This document shows, one piece after another, positions 32,700-42,650 of a stretch of 64,000 nucleotides of DNA. The position numbers and the translations under genes are program-made. The notes below the pieces were generated by a model. The model was not told the DNA's origin. It made no database searches and was given only the letters and a program-made list of their open reading frames with translations. Where the stretch lies: the NCBI GenBank assembly GCA_964019695.1, contig OZ026516.1, positions 102,982,368 through 103,046,367 on the forward strand, written 5' to 3'. The DNA comes from Loripinus fragilis (lineage: Eukaryota > Mollusca > Bivalvia > Lucinida > Lucinidae). Within the stretch, counting starts at the first letter, position 1; the number at the start of each line of letters is the position of its first letter.

Positions 32700-33960
32700 G
32701 GCCAGAGGCCATTTTGTTTACTTTTTCAGAATATGGTCATGTTGCATATCAAATAAAGGGAATGACGCATGCAGCTATTTTGCCCTCAGACTCCCCACCC
32801 CTACGACCCTGGTGAAGGGGTCAAAAGGTCAGTATTCAACTTTTTCAGAATATGGTCATGTTGCATATCAAATTCAAGGTAGCCAATCACGTGGTCAGCA
32901 TGATGGGGTTCACGGATTTCCTTAACCAGTAAAGTCGTTCATAACTTTCGTAATACCAAGTCAAATTTCATGCGGTAAAGTGAAAAACAACAACTCTGAA
33001 GTGTGAACCAAATCGCGGAGAATTTTCCGTTTTTTCTTCAGTTGTTCGAGGTAATCTGGAAAATTGCAGCGAACTCAGGAAAAACTTTTACACAGTCTTG
33101 TTCAGAAAAATATAAGGGTTTTTTGCACTTTACCGCATGGAATTTGACTTAGTATAACGAAAGTTATAAACGATTTTCCTTACCTGTGATGCCCGATTAC
33201 TGGTTCCTAAACACCATCAGGCGGACCACGTGATTGGCCGCCTTGATATTAAAGGGAATGACGCATGCAGAATATGGTCAAGTTTCATATTATCAAATTA
33301 AAGGAAATGAACATGCAGCAACATGGTACATGTAACAAATATTTTACCCGTAGAACCCCCTCCCGGAACATGGTCGTGATGCATATCAAATTAAATGGAA
33401 TCACGAATGCAGCAGCATGGTAGCAAATTCTTATCCACAGACACCCACAGTGGGTGTAGTCAAAAGGTCAAAATTCAACTTTTTTCAGAACATGGTCATG
33501 TTGTATATCAAATAAAATGGAATAACGAATGCCGACCCTGGGGACGGGGTCAAAATTCAACTTTTTCAGAATATTGTTCTTTTGCATATAGAATTAAATG
33601 GAAACACGAATGCAGCAACATGCAAGCACATATTTTGTCCTTACACACACTCGACCCCTGGGTTGGGGTCAAAGTTCAAAACATTTCCTTTTCTGAAAGT
33701 AGTCATGTTGCATATTAAATTAGAAGGGAAATGGAACATAGATCACAATGCAAGCACAAATTCTGTCCTTACACACACCCTAGACCCCTGGGGTGGGGTC
33801 AATTGTCAAAACATTTTTTTCTGAATTTGGTCATATTTCATATCAAATTAAAAGGAATGGCGCGTAGAACACCATCCAAGCACATATTTGGCCTTATACA
33901 TACTTGGATTAAAATGTAAAAAATTTGAATGTGGTCATGTTGCATATCAAATTCAGAAGA
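32700..33960 (+). repeat. Tandem array with TTTTCAGAATATGGTCATGT units
   Basis: Eight to nine units (about 32726, 32842, 33265, 33363, 33483, 33563, 33690, 33822, 33928) share CAGAATATGGTCATGTTGCA, TATCAAATTAAA.GGAA, ACGAATGCAGCAACATG and ACCCCTGG.G..GGGGTCAA. The array carries open frames of 60-107 codons that simply follow the repeat and are not called genes. It is interrupted at 32876-33248. Confidence 0.8.
32876..33248. mobile_element. Long-TIR MITE with GGCCAATCACGTGGTC ends, inside the array
   Basis: Left CAAGGTAGCCAATCACGTGG TC; right GACCACGTGATTGGCCGCCT TGA. Inner arms also pair (TTCATAACTTTCGTAATACC, TTGACTTAGTATAACGAAAG). ATT on both sides may be a 3-bp target duplication. Each end holds a CACGTG E-box. 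Confidence 0.8.
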
Positions 33961-34260
33961 AAGAAGTATAGACTAACATAAAAGCAAACGCTTTGACCTT
34001 ACACGCACCCCTGACATCTGGGTCAAGTTGAAGTCAGATATTGAAATTGTACAAATAAGTTTATTTCTTATTGAACTAAGCACTGAAAACTAGTTGATAG
34101 GCTTTTAACTTTGATCTTTATGATACACAAAGTGAACTTAGGAGTTGAAGAAATGTGATTTATAAGTTTCTCTAAAATAATTTTCCGGGGATATAAATTC
34201 GACAATTTGCCTTGTTTGACTTCTGTTTTGCCGGGCGACACATCCGATTCTCGGAATTCT

Positions 34261-34400
34261 AGTGTATTTTTTTGTTTTCCACTGACGTCATTGTCTTCTT
34301 CAGCTGATTAAATGTAGTTTTCATCACACAACCTTACATGATAAAACTTGCAAAAAGTGTGCAAACCATCTAATAGTGAATAACAGGATGATATCCTTTG
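34261..34400 (-). pseudogene. Second decayed fragment of the class A GPCR family
   Basis: Aligns with 43015-43150 of the intact receptor: TTTGTTTTCCACTGACGTCA TTGTCTT, TTCAGCTGA, TGTAGTTTTCATCACACAAC C, TACATGATAAAACTTGC and AAAAGTGTG. Changes such as CTGATTAAATG for CTGACATAGTG and a stop-rich downstream part show it is not functional. It keeps ACTGACGTCATTG, so it is closer to the intact gene than the 26.7-kb fragment there, but it shares the flank TAGACAAACAATA with that fragment. Confidence 0.8.
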
Positions 34401-34510
34401 TTAGACAAACAATATATACCCAGATCAGACTGTTTGTTCTGAAGAAGCAGTTTGAGCAAGGTCTTCCAATAAAGACAGGTACTATAACACTAAGGTACTA
34501 TTATACTTGC

Positions 34511-34568
34511 TTAATTCAGGATTTTGAGGCTGATTTTCTATAGAAAGTCAGCCTCAAAATCCTGAATT
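34511..34568. repeat. Palindrome with 23-bp arms
   Basis: TTCAGGATTTTGAGGCTGAT TTT pairs with AAAGTCAGCCTCAAAATCCT GAA across a 6-8 nt loop (CTATAG), with one mismatch. It could be a foldback element or form an RNA hairpin if transcribed. Confidence 0.75.
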
Positions 34569-34638
34569 CAGGAATAATCCTGAAAAATTTCTCCCATGTA
34601 CACGCTATAGGACCCTGACCATATATGTTTAGCAATAA

Positions 34639-34684
34639 TGGCGGCAACTGTACTCATGGTTGAAGTATCTGCCCAGAAAGAAGG
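34639..34684 (+). CDS. Possible first coding exon of an unknown gene
   Basis: AATAATGGCGGCAACTG offers a start in a good context (ATGGCGGC), followed by 15 codons (MAATVLMVEVSAQKE) and a donor-like GAAG|GTAATA. No downstream exon was found on the plus strand, and the peptide matches nothing I know. Very tentative. Confidence 0.15.
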
Positions 34685-34689
34685 TAATA

Positions 34690-35420
34690 TTTGAAGGTTT
34701 TTATGTCTTTTTTCGAAGTTCATACTCAGCTATGTTTTAGGATATAAGTTTTTTTATGTTTCTGGTGTCTTGATTGAACAAAAGTGTTAGATTTGCGAAA
34801 ATTAGTTTCAAATTGCACGAACATGTGGCTTGCTCACCATTTGAATCGAGAGCATATTTTATAAAAAAAACAAACATTGAAAACATGGAACTTATCATAT
34901 GGATCAGCCTTCCTTGCACGAGAGAGTATGATATCTAAGATGGCAAAGCTTTTTTGAAACTTTTGTCTATAATTAGCATATCCTTTCCAGAAACAAACGA
35001 CAATTTAGTCGACTGTACACGTACCAAACTTTCACCAGAACTGATAAAAAATCGAGAAAGGTCACATTCCAATGAACGGGTATTTTGAGAACTAATGGCG
35101 TGATTTTACTACGAACATTATCCAAAATTTTGAACAGGTTGTCCGAGTGAGGTAAATCTGCGATGGGGTGAGGGTGCCCTGCATGCTTTTGACTTATGTT
35201 CGCCACCAAACAATATGTGGGGAGCTACCTAGAAGAAAATGTGTTCTGCCCAATCGTGAAAAAGGCATACTTTCAAAAAATACATAATTGCAACCCTGCC
35301 CTTAATACATGTTTGGTAATGCAAAAATAACTTGTTAAGTTATTAAGAAACTCGAAAGCAAATAGATACAATTTTAAAATCTTTACTTAGGGGACCTCAA
35401 TATTGACTTTAAGACTACAT
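34690..35420. other. Non-genic stretch
   Basis: No recognised gene. A minus ORF at 35209-34973 (78 codons, MVANISQKHAGHPHPIADLP at its start) has no family I recognise and may be chance. Confidence 0.35.
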
Positions 35421-35424
35421 TAAA

Positions 35425-36515
35425 CTTTATTTTTTATTTATTTATACATTGTTTTGAGAGGGTAGCACAATTAGCTAGTAAGCTATTCTACCTTGTGGCC
35501 CTCTATATAAGTAACATAATTACATATATACAAATAAAACAACATCATCATCACATAGAATAGTAAATATGAGATAAAAATAGTTATATACTTGGAGCGT
35601 ATAAAAAAGTGTAAAATTGTAAAATTGTATTGACTTTAAAATACGTGCCTACGTGTGCACACATTTTAAAACATAAGAATGTACCGTTTAATATTGGCAT
35701 AACATATTTATTGTGACTATCAGTGCTAAATAGCAGTCCGGAACCCATGCCTTGCACAGCCGAACAGGGAATCATGTGGCGGAAACCAATGTCCAAACAG
35801 CATGCCCCTGTACGTGTAGACGCACAGCATGGTTCATGTCCTGCAGAGTCGGAACTAACCTCCCTGAATTATGACTGCTTACCCAGACTGATAAATGTTT
35901 AAAATCAAATAAAAATGTTCATGTGTGTTTAAAATTCATTGAAGCAAATGAGCTTTGATGTTTTTCTTGAAAACGTTTAGGGAGCCAGCATTTCTAACTG
36001 TCTGAGGAAGAGTGTTCCATAGCCTAGGCGCTGAACAAGAAAACGATCCATCGTATATTGTCGTTCGTGATTTTGGTACATACAATGATCCGTTGTCGGT
36101 TGATCGTAAGTTTAGGGTATGTACTTGTGATACCGGTTTCAGTAAAGTTGATATGTATTCAGGGGTTAGGTCATTCAAAGCTCTATATGTAAATACAGCT
36201 TTATTGAAATTTATTCTGTTTGGAACTGAAAACCAACCAAGCTCTCTAAACATAGTGTCAGATGGAGTATTGAATTCAGCGTGCAAGATTATGCGAGCGG
36301 CACGCTTTTGTAATTTCGATAGGCGTTCAATATGTGTGCCTGCCGCGGACCCCCATGTCAGGGACCCATAATCGATAAATGGGAGAATGTAACCCTGGTA
36401 AAACATCTTTTGATATTCAATTGAAACATATCTGGATAGTTGTCTAAGAAGAGATATCTTAGAAGCGAGAATCGAACATAGATGATCAAAAACTTCCATT
36501 GCAGTTGCAACTCTA
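35425..36515 (-). mobile_element. 5'-truncated LINE (jockey/CR1-like superfamily), reverse transcriptase C-terminus plus 3' UTR
   Basis: A 187-codon frame (36499-35936, stop TGA) encodes the region after the polymerase domain: LSRYVSIEYQKMFYQGYILP, FIDYGSLTWGS, LQKRAARIILHAEF, LGWFSVPNRINFNKA, RALNDLTPEYIS, SAPRLWNTLPQTVR and LNVFKKNIKAHLL. This order (YG...WG, LQ.RAAR.I, LGW, P.YI, LWN.LP, F...LK..L) is typical of the C-terminus of jockey/CR1-like LINE polyproteins. The catalytic (F/Y)ADD part is missing because the copy is 5' truncated near 36515. About 500 bp of 3' UTR follows, ending in ATAAATAAATAAAAAATAAA on the minus strand. Confidence 0.8.
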
Positions 36516-36547
36516 GCACAAGTTGTCTTTTACGATTATTTAAGAAA

Positions 36548-36696
36548 TGAATGCTCATGGAATCATGATTACTTCGGGTCTCTTGCAAAGTAAGTGAACG
36601 TTAACTTTGCAAGAGACCCGAAGTATTCACGATTCCATGAACTTCGGGCTTCACTTACTTTGCAAAAGACCCGAAGTATTCATGATTCCATGAACA
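36548..36696. repeat. Three-arm inverted repeat, ACTTCGGGTCTCTTGCAAAG
   Basis: CATGGAATCATGATTACTTC GGGTCTCTTGCAAAG (36557-36591) pairs with the inverse at 36604-36639, and a third copy of the second arm sits at 36659-36693. Two alternative hairpins are possible. Confidence 0.75.
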
Positions 36697-36811
36697 TTCC
36701 AAAAATTAAATGTGTTGCTTATATTTACATTTTATTATAAATATCTAAAATATAATAAAAAAAATAATTTAGGAATTACAACGTTTTTTTTGTATTTAAG
36801 AAAGCTTTTTT

Positions 36812-36928
36812 TCTGCGTTTCACTGAGGTATGAAATGTCGGGAAAATTACATCTAATTTGCATGAAAACCGAATGCTGAAATTAGATGTAATCTAAACGA
36901 CATTTCATACCTCAGTGAAACACAGAAA
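36812..36928. repeat. Hairpin with TTTCACTGAGGTATGAAATG arms
   Basis: CTGCGTTTCACTGAGGTATG AAATGTCG at the left, and CGACATTTCATACCTCAGTG AAACACAG at the right. Inner arms ATTACATCTAATTT and AAATTAGATGTAAT also pair. A foldback element. Confidence 0.8.
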
Positions 36929-38190
36929 AATAACTTTCAATTCTTATAATTACAACTTCTTTCGTTATTCTTTCTTATTCAGTTTTTATAATAATTAAGT
37001 TTTCCTTAAAATTATGTTTCTCGAGCTAATAAGGTTTCGCGCATTTAGACTAGGACGTGCGTACGTAGACGTTACGACATTAAAAAACAAAATGGCGGCC
37101 GTTCTCCGTTCTACATTTCAGCGACTAGACTCCCGTTTTTTACATAATGACAACGGAAAATACTTTACATGGGTATTCATTAGAATGTGTATGATAGTTA
37201 CGTCATCGTATATGACGTCATTCGTTTACATTGGTGACGAAAGGCATCATCTGTCAAAATGGCTTGGAAAGGAAAAGAAATGATCCCCAGCAAAAAGATA
37301 TTGTGCTATCTTTATTGAGTGATTGAAGAAAGCAAAGACGAATTACAAAAAAGTCGGATAAACCAGGCAACAGTCAGTAAGTTCAAGAAACGATTTTATT
37401 GCGGGGCTCGACTGAAAAGAGGTGATCACATCATTTTGCGAACAGGGAAAGTGAATAGGTCGCAGCAGACACTGTTAATTTAGGCGTCGTATGTAATATA
37501 ATATTTGCTTTTGTACCTGGAAATATCTATGTAAGTGTAAAGTAAAGTGTCAGTAGTTGCCGACTGTCCATTTCTCTTTAAATAAACATTGCACAGTATC
37601 ACAAAAGTAGTTCTGTTGTGAATGGCCCCGCCCCTTATGAATACGAACAGAAGTTCATTGAAAAATGAAATGCAGGTCAATACAATCAGATGACCGTTCT
37701 TGACCAATCAGATTAAGGAATCAGAATAAATGTTATGACAGCTGTAATTATCATTAATTAAAAGCGAATTCATGCATATTCATGTTAGCTGACCCCCTTT
37801 CGGTGTAATCTTAGGCTACTTGTTAGGACGATGAATGTTAAACGTTTCTACTTATTGTGTTGAAGTTATATCCTGGAAGCTAAATGTTGCGTAATTGTCC
37901 AAAAAACCAATACGTCTGGCCCAGACAACTTTCACATTCTCAAGCGTAATCATTGCTTACCAAATATAACCATTTAACAACATAATAAATTTAATATATT
38001 CCACCAAAATTAGTGGCAAAATGGAGTGTAAATTTATAAGGGTAGACACTTCGGGCTCAATAATTAGGTGGACAATCATTTGTATTTGTGATAAAATGGT
38101 GGTTAGGGCTGGTCAAACTTGATTAAGTTGGTTGATTTCTCTTAATGATTGAAAATAAACCTGTAACATCACTAGGCCTATCTGTATGTA
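36929..38190. other. Non-genic stretch with one weak ORF
   Basis: The plus ORF 37014-37283 includes a start in an ideal context (AAAATGGCGGCC at 37090), which also matches a YY1-type motif. The 64-codon product from that Met (MAAVLRSTFQRLDSRFLHND at its start) is unrecognised. The rest is AT-rich and unremarkable. Confidence 0.3.
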
Positions 38191-38236
38191 TACACTTTAG
38201 GCATGGATCTCTCCCATTGATGGAAGCTTTCTAAAT

Positions 38237-41148
38237 ATGAGTACCTCTCAAGCATCGACACCTAAGGAGCAGCACTTTACCACAGAGGCGACTGGAGAAC
38301 ATTTTAAGCATGGAGCTTTCTTTCAAGCATTGACACCTAAGGAACAGCACTTTACCGCAGAGGTAACTGGAGAACAATTTAGGCATGGAGCTTTCTTTCA
38401 AGCATTGACACCTAAGGAACAGCACTTTACCACAGAGGTGACTGGAGAACAATTTAGGCATGGAGCTTTCTTTCAAGCATTGACACCTAAGGAACAGCAC
38501 TTTACCGCAGAGGCGCCTGGAGAACATTTTAGGCATGGAGCTTTCTTTCAAGCATAGACACCTAAGGAGCAGCACTTAACCGCAGAGGCGCCTGGAGAAC
38601 ATTTTAGGCATAGAGCTTTCTTTCAAGCATCGACACCTAAGGAACAGCACTTTACCGCAGAGGCGCTTGGAGAACATTTTAGGCATGGAGCTTTCTTTCA
38701 AGCATCGACACCTAAGGAACAGCACTTTACCGCAGAGGCGCCTGGAGAACATTTTAGGCATGGAGCTTTCTTTCAAGCATTGACACCTAAGGAACAGCAC
38801 TTTACCACAGAGGTGACTGGAGAACATTTTAGGCATGGAGCTTTCTTTCAAGCATCGACACCTAAGGAACAGCACTTTACCGCAGAGGCGCCTGGAGAAC
38901 ATTTTAAGCATGGAGCTTTCTTTCAAGCATTGACACCTAAGGAACAGCAATTTACCACAGAGGCGCCTGGAGAACATTTTAGGCATGGATTTTCTTTCAA
39001 GCATCGACACCTAAGGAACAGCACTTTACCACAGAGGCGACTGGAGAACATTTTAGGCTGGGAGCTTTCTTTCAAGCATTGACACCTAAGGAACAGCACT
39101 TTACCGCAGAGGCGCCTAGAGAACATTTTAGGCATGGAGCTTTCTTTCAAGCATCGACACCTAAGGAACAGCACTTTACAACAGAGGCGCCTGGAGAACA
39201 TTTTAGGCATGGAGCTTTCTTTCAAGCATTGACACCTAAGGAACAGCACTTTACCACAGAGGCGCCTGGAGAACATTTTAGGCATGGAGCTTTCTTTCAA
39301 GCATCGACACCTAAGGAACAGCACTTTACCACAGAGGTGACTGGAGAACATTTTAGGCATGGAGCTTTCTTTCAAGCATTGACACCTAAGGAACAGCACT
39401 TTACCACAGAGGCGCCTGGAGAACATTTTAAGCATGGAGCTTTCTTTCAAGCATTGACACCTAAGGAGAAGCACTTTACCGCAGAGGCGCCTGGAGAACA
39501 TTATAGGCATGGAGCTATCTTTCAAGCATTGACACCTAAGGAACAGCACTTTACCACAGAGGCGCCTGGAGAACATTTTAGGCATGGAGCTTTCTTTCAA
39601 GCATTGACACCTAAGGAACAGCACTTTACCACAGAGGCGCCTGGAGAACATTTTAAGCATGGAGCTTTCTTTCAAGCATTGACACCTAAGGAGCAGCACT
39701 TTACCACAGAGGCGCCTGGAGAATATTTTAGGCATGGAGCTTTCTTTCAAGCATAGACACCTAAGGAACAGCACTTTACCACAGAGGTGACTGGAGAACA
39801 TTTTAGGCATGGAGCTTTCTTTCAAGCATCGACACCTAAGGAACAGCACTTTACCGCAGAGGCGCCTGGAGAACATTTTAAGCATGGAGCTTTCTTTCAA
39901 GCATTGACACCTAAGGACAGCACTTTACCACAGAGGCGCCTGGAGAACATTTTAGGCATAGATTTTCTTTCAAGCATCGACACCTAAGGAACAGCACTTT
40001 ATCACAGAGGCGACTGGAGAACATTTTAGGCTGGGAGCTTTCTTTCAAGCATTGACACCTAAGGAACAGCACTTTACCGCAGAGGCGCCTGGAGAACATT
40101 TTAGGCATGGAGATTTCTTTCCAGCATCGACACCTAAGGAACAGCACATTATCACAGAGGCGCCTGGAGAACATTTTAGGCATGGAGCTTTCTTTCAAGC
40201 ATTGACACCTAAGGAACAGCACTTTACCACAGAGGCGCCTGGAGAACATTTTAGGCATGGAGCTTTCTTTCAAGCATCGACACCTAAGGAACAGCACTTT
40301 ACCGCAGAGGCGCCTGGAGAACATTTCAGGCATGGAGCTTTCTTTCAAGCATTGACACCTAAGGAGCAGCACTTTACCACAGAGGCGCCTGGAGAACATT
40401 TTAGGCATGGAGCTTTCTTTCAAGCATTGACACCTAAGGAACAGCACTTTACCACAGAGGCGCCTGGAGAACATTTTAGGCATGGAGCTTTCTTTCAAGC
40501 ATCGACACCTAAGGAACAGCACTTTACCACAGAGGTGACTGGAGAACAATTTAGGCATGGAGCTTTCTTTCAAGCATTGACACCTAAGGAACAGCACTTT
40601 AACACAGAGGCGCCTGGAGAACACTTTAGGCATGGAGCTTTCTTTCAAGCATCGACACCTAAGGAACAGCACTTTACCACAGAGGTGACTGGAGAACATT
40701 TTAGGCATGGAGCTTCCTTTCAAGCATTGACACCTAAGGAACAGCACTTTACCACAGAGGCGCCTGGAGAACATTTTAGGCATGGAGCTTTCTTTCAAGC
40801 ATTGACACCTAAGGAACAGCACTTTACCACTGAGGCGCCTGGAGAACATTTTAGGCATGGAGCTTTCTTTCAAGCATTGACACTTAAGGAACAGCACTTT
40901 ACCGGAGAGGTGACTGGAGAACATTTTAGGCATGGAGCTTTCTTTCAAGCATTGACACCTAAGGAACAGCACTTTACCACAGAGGCGCCTGGAGAACATT
41001 TTAGGCATGGAGCTTTCTTTCAAGCATCGACACCTAAGGAGCAGCACTTTACCACAGAGGCGCCTGGAGAACATTTTAGGCATGGAGCTTTCTTTCAAGC
41101 ATCGACACCTAAGGAGCAGCACTTTACCGCAGAGGCGACTGGAGAATT
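38237..41148 (+). repeat. 75-bp (25-codon) minisatellite, about 39 copies
   Basis: The unit is GCATTGACACCTAAGGAACA, GCACTTTACCACAGAGGCGC, CTGGAGAACATTTTAGGCAT, GGAGCTTTCTTTCAA. As 75 is a multiple of three, each frame repeats itself. The plus frame reads TPKEQHFTTEAPGEHF then RHGAFFQA(L/S), open for up to 395 codons (40052-41239). The minus frame reads KESSMPKMFSRRLCG then KVLFLRCQCL, open for 413 codons (41152-39911). Variation is at TTG/TCG/TAG, ACC.CA, GCGCCT/GCGACT/GTGACT and GAA/GAG CAG. TAG variants (38556, 39754) and small deletions (near 38990, 39056, 39913, 39960) interrupt the plus frame. The plus frame runs directly into a C2H2-like start (TGEFQCRIFD) at about 41146, so plus is the likely ancestral coding strand. 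Confidence 0.92.
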
Positions 41149-41463
41149 TCAATGTCGAATTTTTGACTTACAGGCCTGTACAAACGCATTCTCACACGCC
41201 GCCATCCCTTTTGTGCGCGACATGTGGGAAAGCCTATAAGTCAAAGAAAGGAATAACACTTCAACAACTGCAGCATAAGGGTAGTTTCAAATTCCAGTGC
41301 AATATTTGTAACAAGGGTTACAACGTGAAGGCCCCATTCAAAGCACATCTTAGAATGCACATTCAAACGAAACCTTTCCAGTATAAAGCATGCGGGTTCA
41401 GATATGCTCATTTGAAAGGTATGCGCTCTCACTTAAGGGTGGTTCAGAGAAGACTGACTTAAA
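41140..41463 (+). pseudogene. Broken C2H2 zinc-finger region after the minisatellite
   Basis: The minisatellite frame continues as TGEFQCRIFDLQ, which resembles a finger linker and the start of a finger (FQC..C) with the second Cys changed to Phe, and then loses frame. One frame over, the sequence resumes as HTPPSLLCATCGKAYKSKK, then FKFQCNICNKGYNVKAPFKA HLRMH, a complete CX2CX12HX3H finger, then a QTKPFQ linker and YKACGFRYAHLKGMRSHLRV, a finger with the first Cys replaced by Tyr and no second His. The stop is at 41460. This looks like the end of a C2H2 zinc-finger gene, now broken by a frameshift in the first finger and ligand losses in the first and third. An alternative is a spliced gene with an intron over the frameshift (an AG, TTGACTTACAG, ends at 41172), which I cannot exclude. 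Confidence 0.7.
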
Positions 41464-42466
41464 CATGCAGCGTTACCAGCTCACTTTTGCAAATACACAC
41501 TCAGGGACCACACTAAATCAGCGCACAAAGGGAGGCTGTACACCTGCAATTGCTGAATTAGGCCTTAGAAGTACAGGTCATCCCAAGTCCTTTTCCAATT
41601 CTTACTTTTCTTTTGGATTAGTCAGGTACAATTATTTCCCCTCAGCCCGCTCTCTAGCTGGAATAATATCCCATGTTTTTGTTTGAAATCCTATGCAAAT
41701 CTGTGTGATGAACATGTAGAAAATCAACCAATCTACTTTTATATCATAGTCAATAGTTTTGTCTATCTTCATAGGCCTTGTTGTGGTAAAGTTGAAATTA
41801 AGTGTGTTGTATATAACATAAGCGAATATGTTAAAAGATTAAGATATTCAAAATAGGTAGGATAATACCTTTCAATACTCGTAACACCCGTACATTGTTC
41901 AGTGCAAAGTATATGCTAATAAAACCTCAGCTGTTCTGCAATTATAAAATGTGTACAGTGAAGAAAACATGTGTTTTTCAAAACGTTTTCAAGTTATTCT
42001 TTACAAGCTTATCTTAGTTTCTTAGTATAATCAAATAGCTGTTTCTGTACAAAATATCTATGCGAAATTAAAACTTTGAATACGTTTTTTTTTTACTCTA
42101 TAAAGGTGAGGAAGTAAACACAATATATATGAGCGGAGCCCCTCGATCTCATTTCTTTGTCAATTATGTTATACAAAGCAGTCGATTAGACAAAATTTGC
42201 ATACACTTACAAAGTCTAGAGAATGACTCAGCAATACATGAGTTTCACTTTGTCCTACGTAAGAATAAAAGCAACTTACATCGACAGAATCTCCAGCGTA
42301 GATATTTTTCCCTTCCCATCAGCCATTTAGTTTGTTAAAAAAACATTTTATATGGTCATGGTTTAACAGTGTGTGTAAGCATTTTGTGAACTCGAGCCCT
42401 GATGACCAACAAATATGAGAAACAATTTCGAAACATAAGAACTTTTACCGTATAGCACATGTTTAA
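41464..42466. other. Non-genic stretch between the zinc-finger remnant and the GPCR
   Basis: AT-rich; short ORFs at 41390-41686 and 42129-42338 match nothing known. The GPCR 3' UTR and polyadenylation signal probably lie in the right part, but no AATAAA can be assigned with certainty on the minus strand. Confidence 0.35.
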
Positions 42467-42650
42467 CTACTTAATCAATATGCAAAACAAAAAAATAAGG
42501 AAACCTTTGTATTTCATGCAGTCCAAAACAATATTGGGTGTGACCGCTACGTGCAGCAACACATGATCGACACCTGTCGGGCATACTGAGGTCACGCCGG
42601 ATATTGACTTGGATTCCACATCTTTTATTTTTAAAATAAAATAAAATACC

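Noticed and set aside
33395..33919. Three overlapping plus ORFs of 62-107 codons
   Set aside because: They follow the 100-150 bp tandem array in changing frames and have no recognisable protein features.
36012..36371. 119-codon plus-strand ORF
   Set aside because: Antisense of the truncated LINE reverse transcriptase fragment.
38237..41148. CRISPR-like array
   Set aside because: The repeats are directly abutting 75-bp units with no unique spacers, in an animal-type genome.
39911..41152. 413-codon minus-strand ORF through the minisatellite
   Set aside because: It is a by-product of a 75-bp repeat whose minus frame has no stop; it has no start context or domain, and the plus strand leads into zinc-finger sequence.
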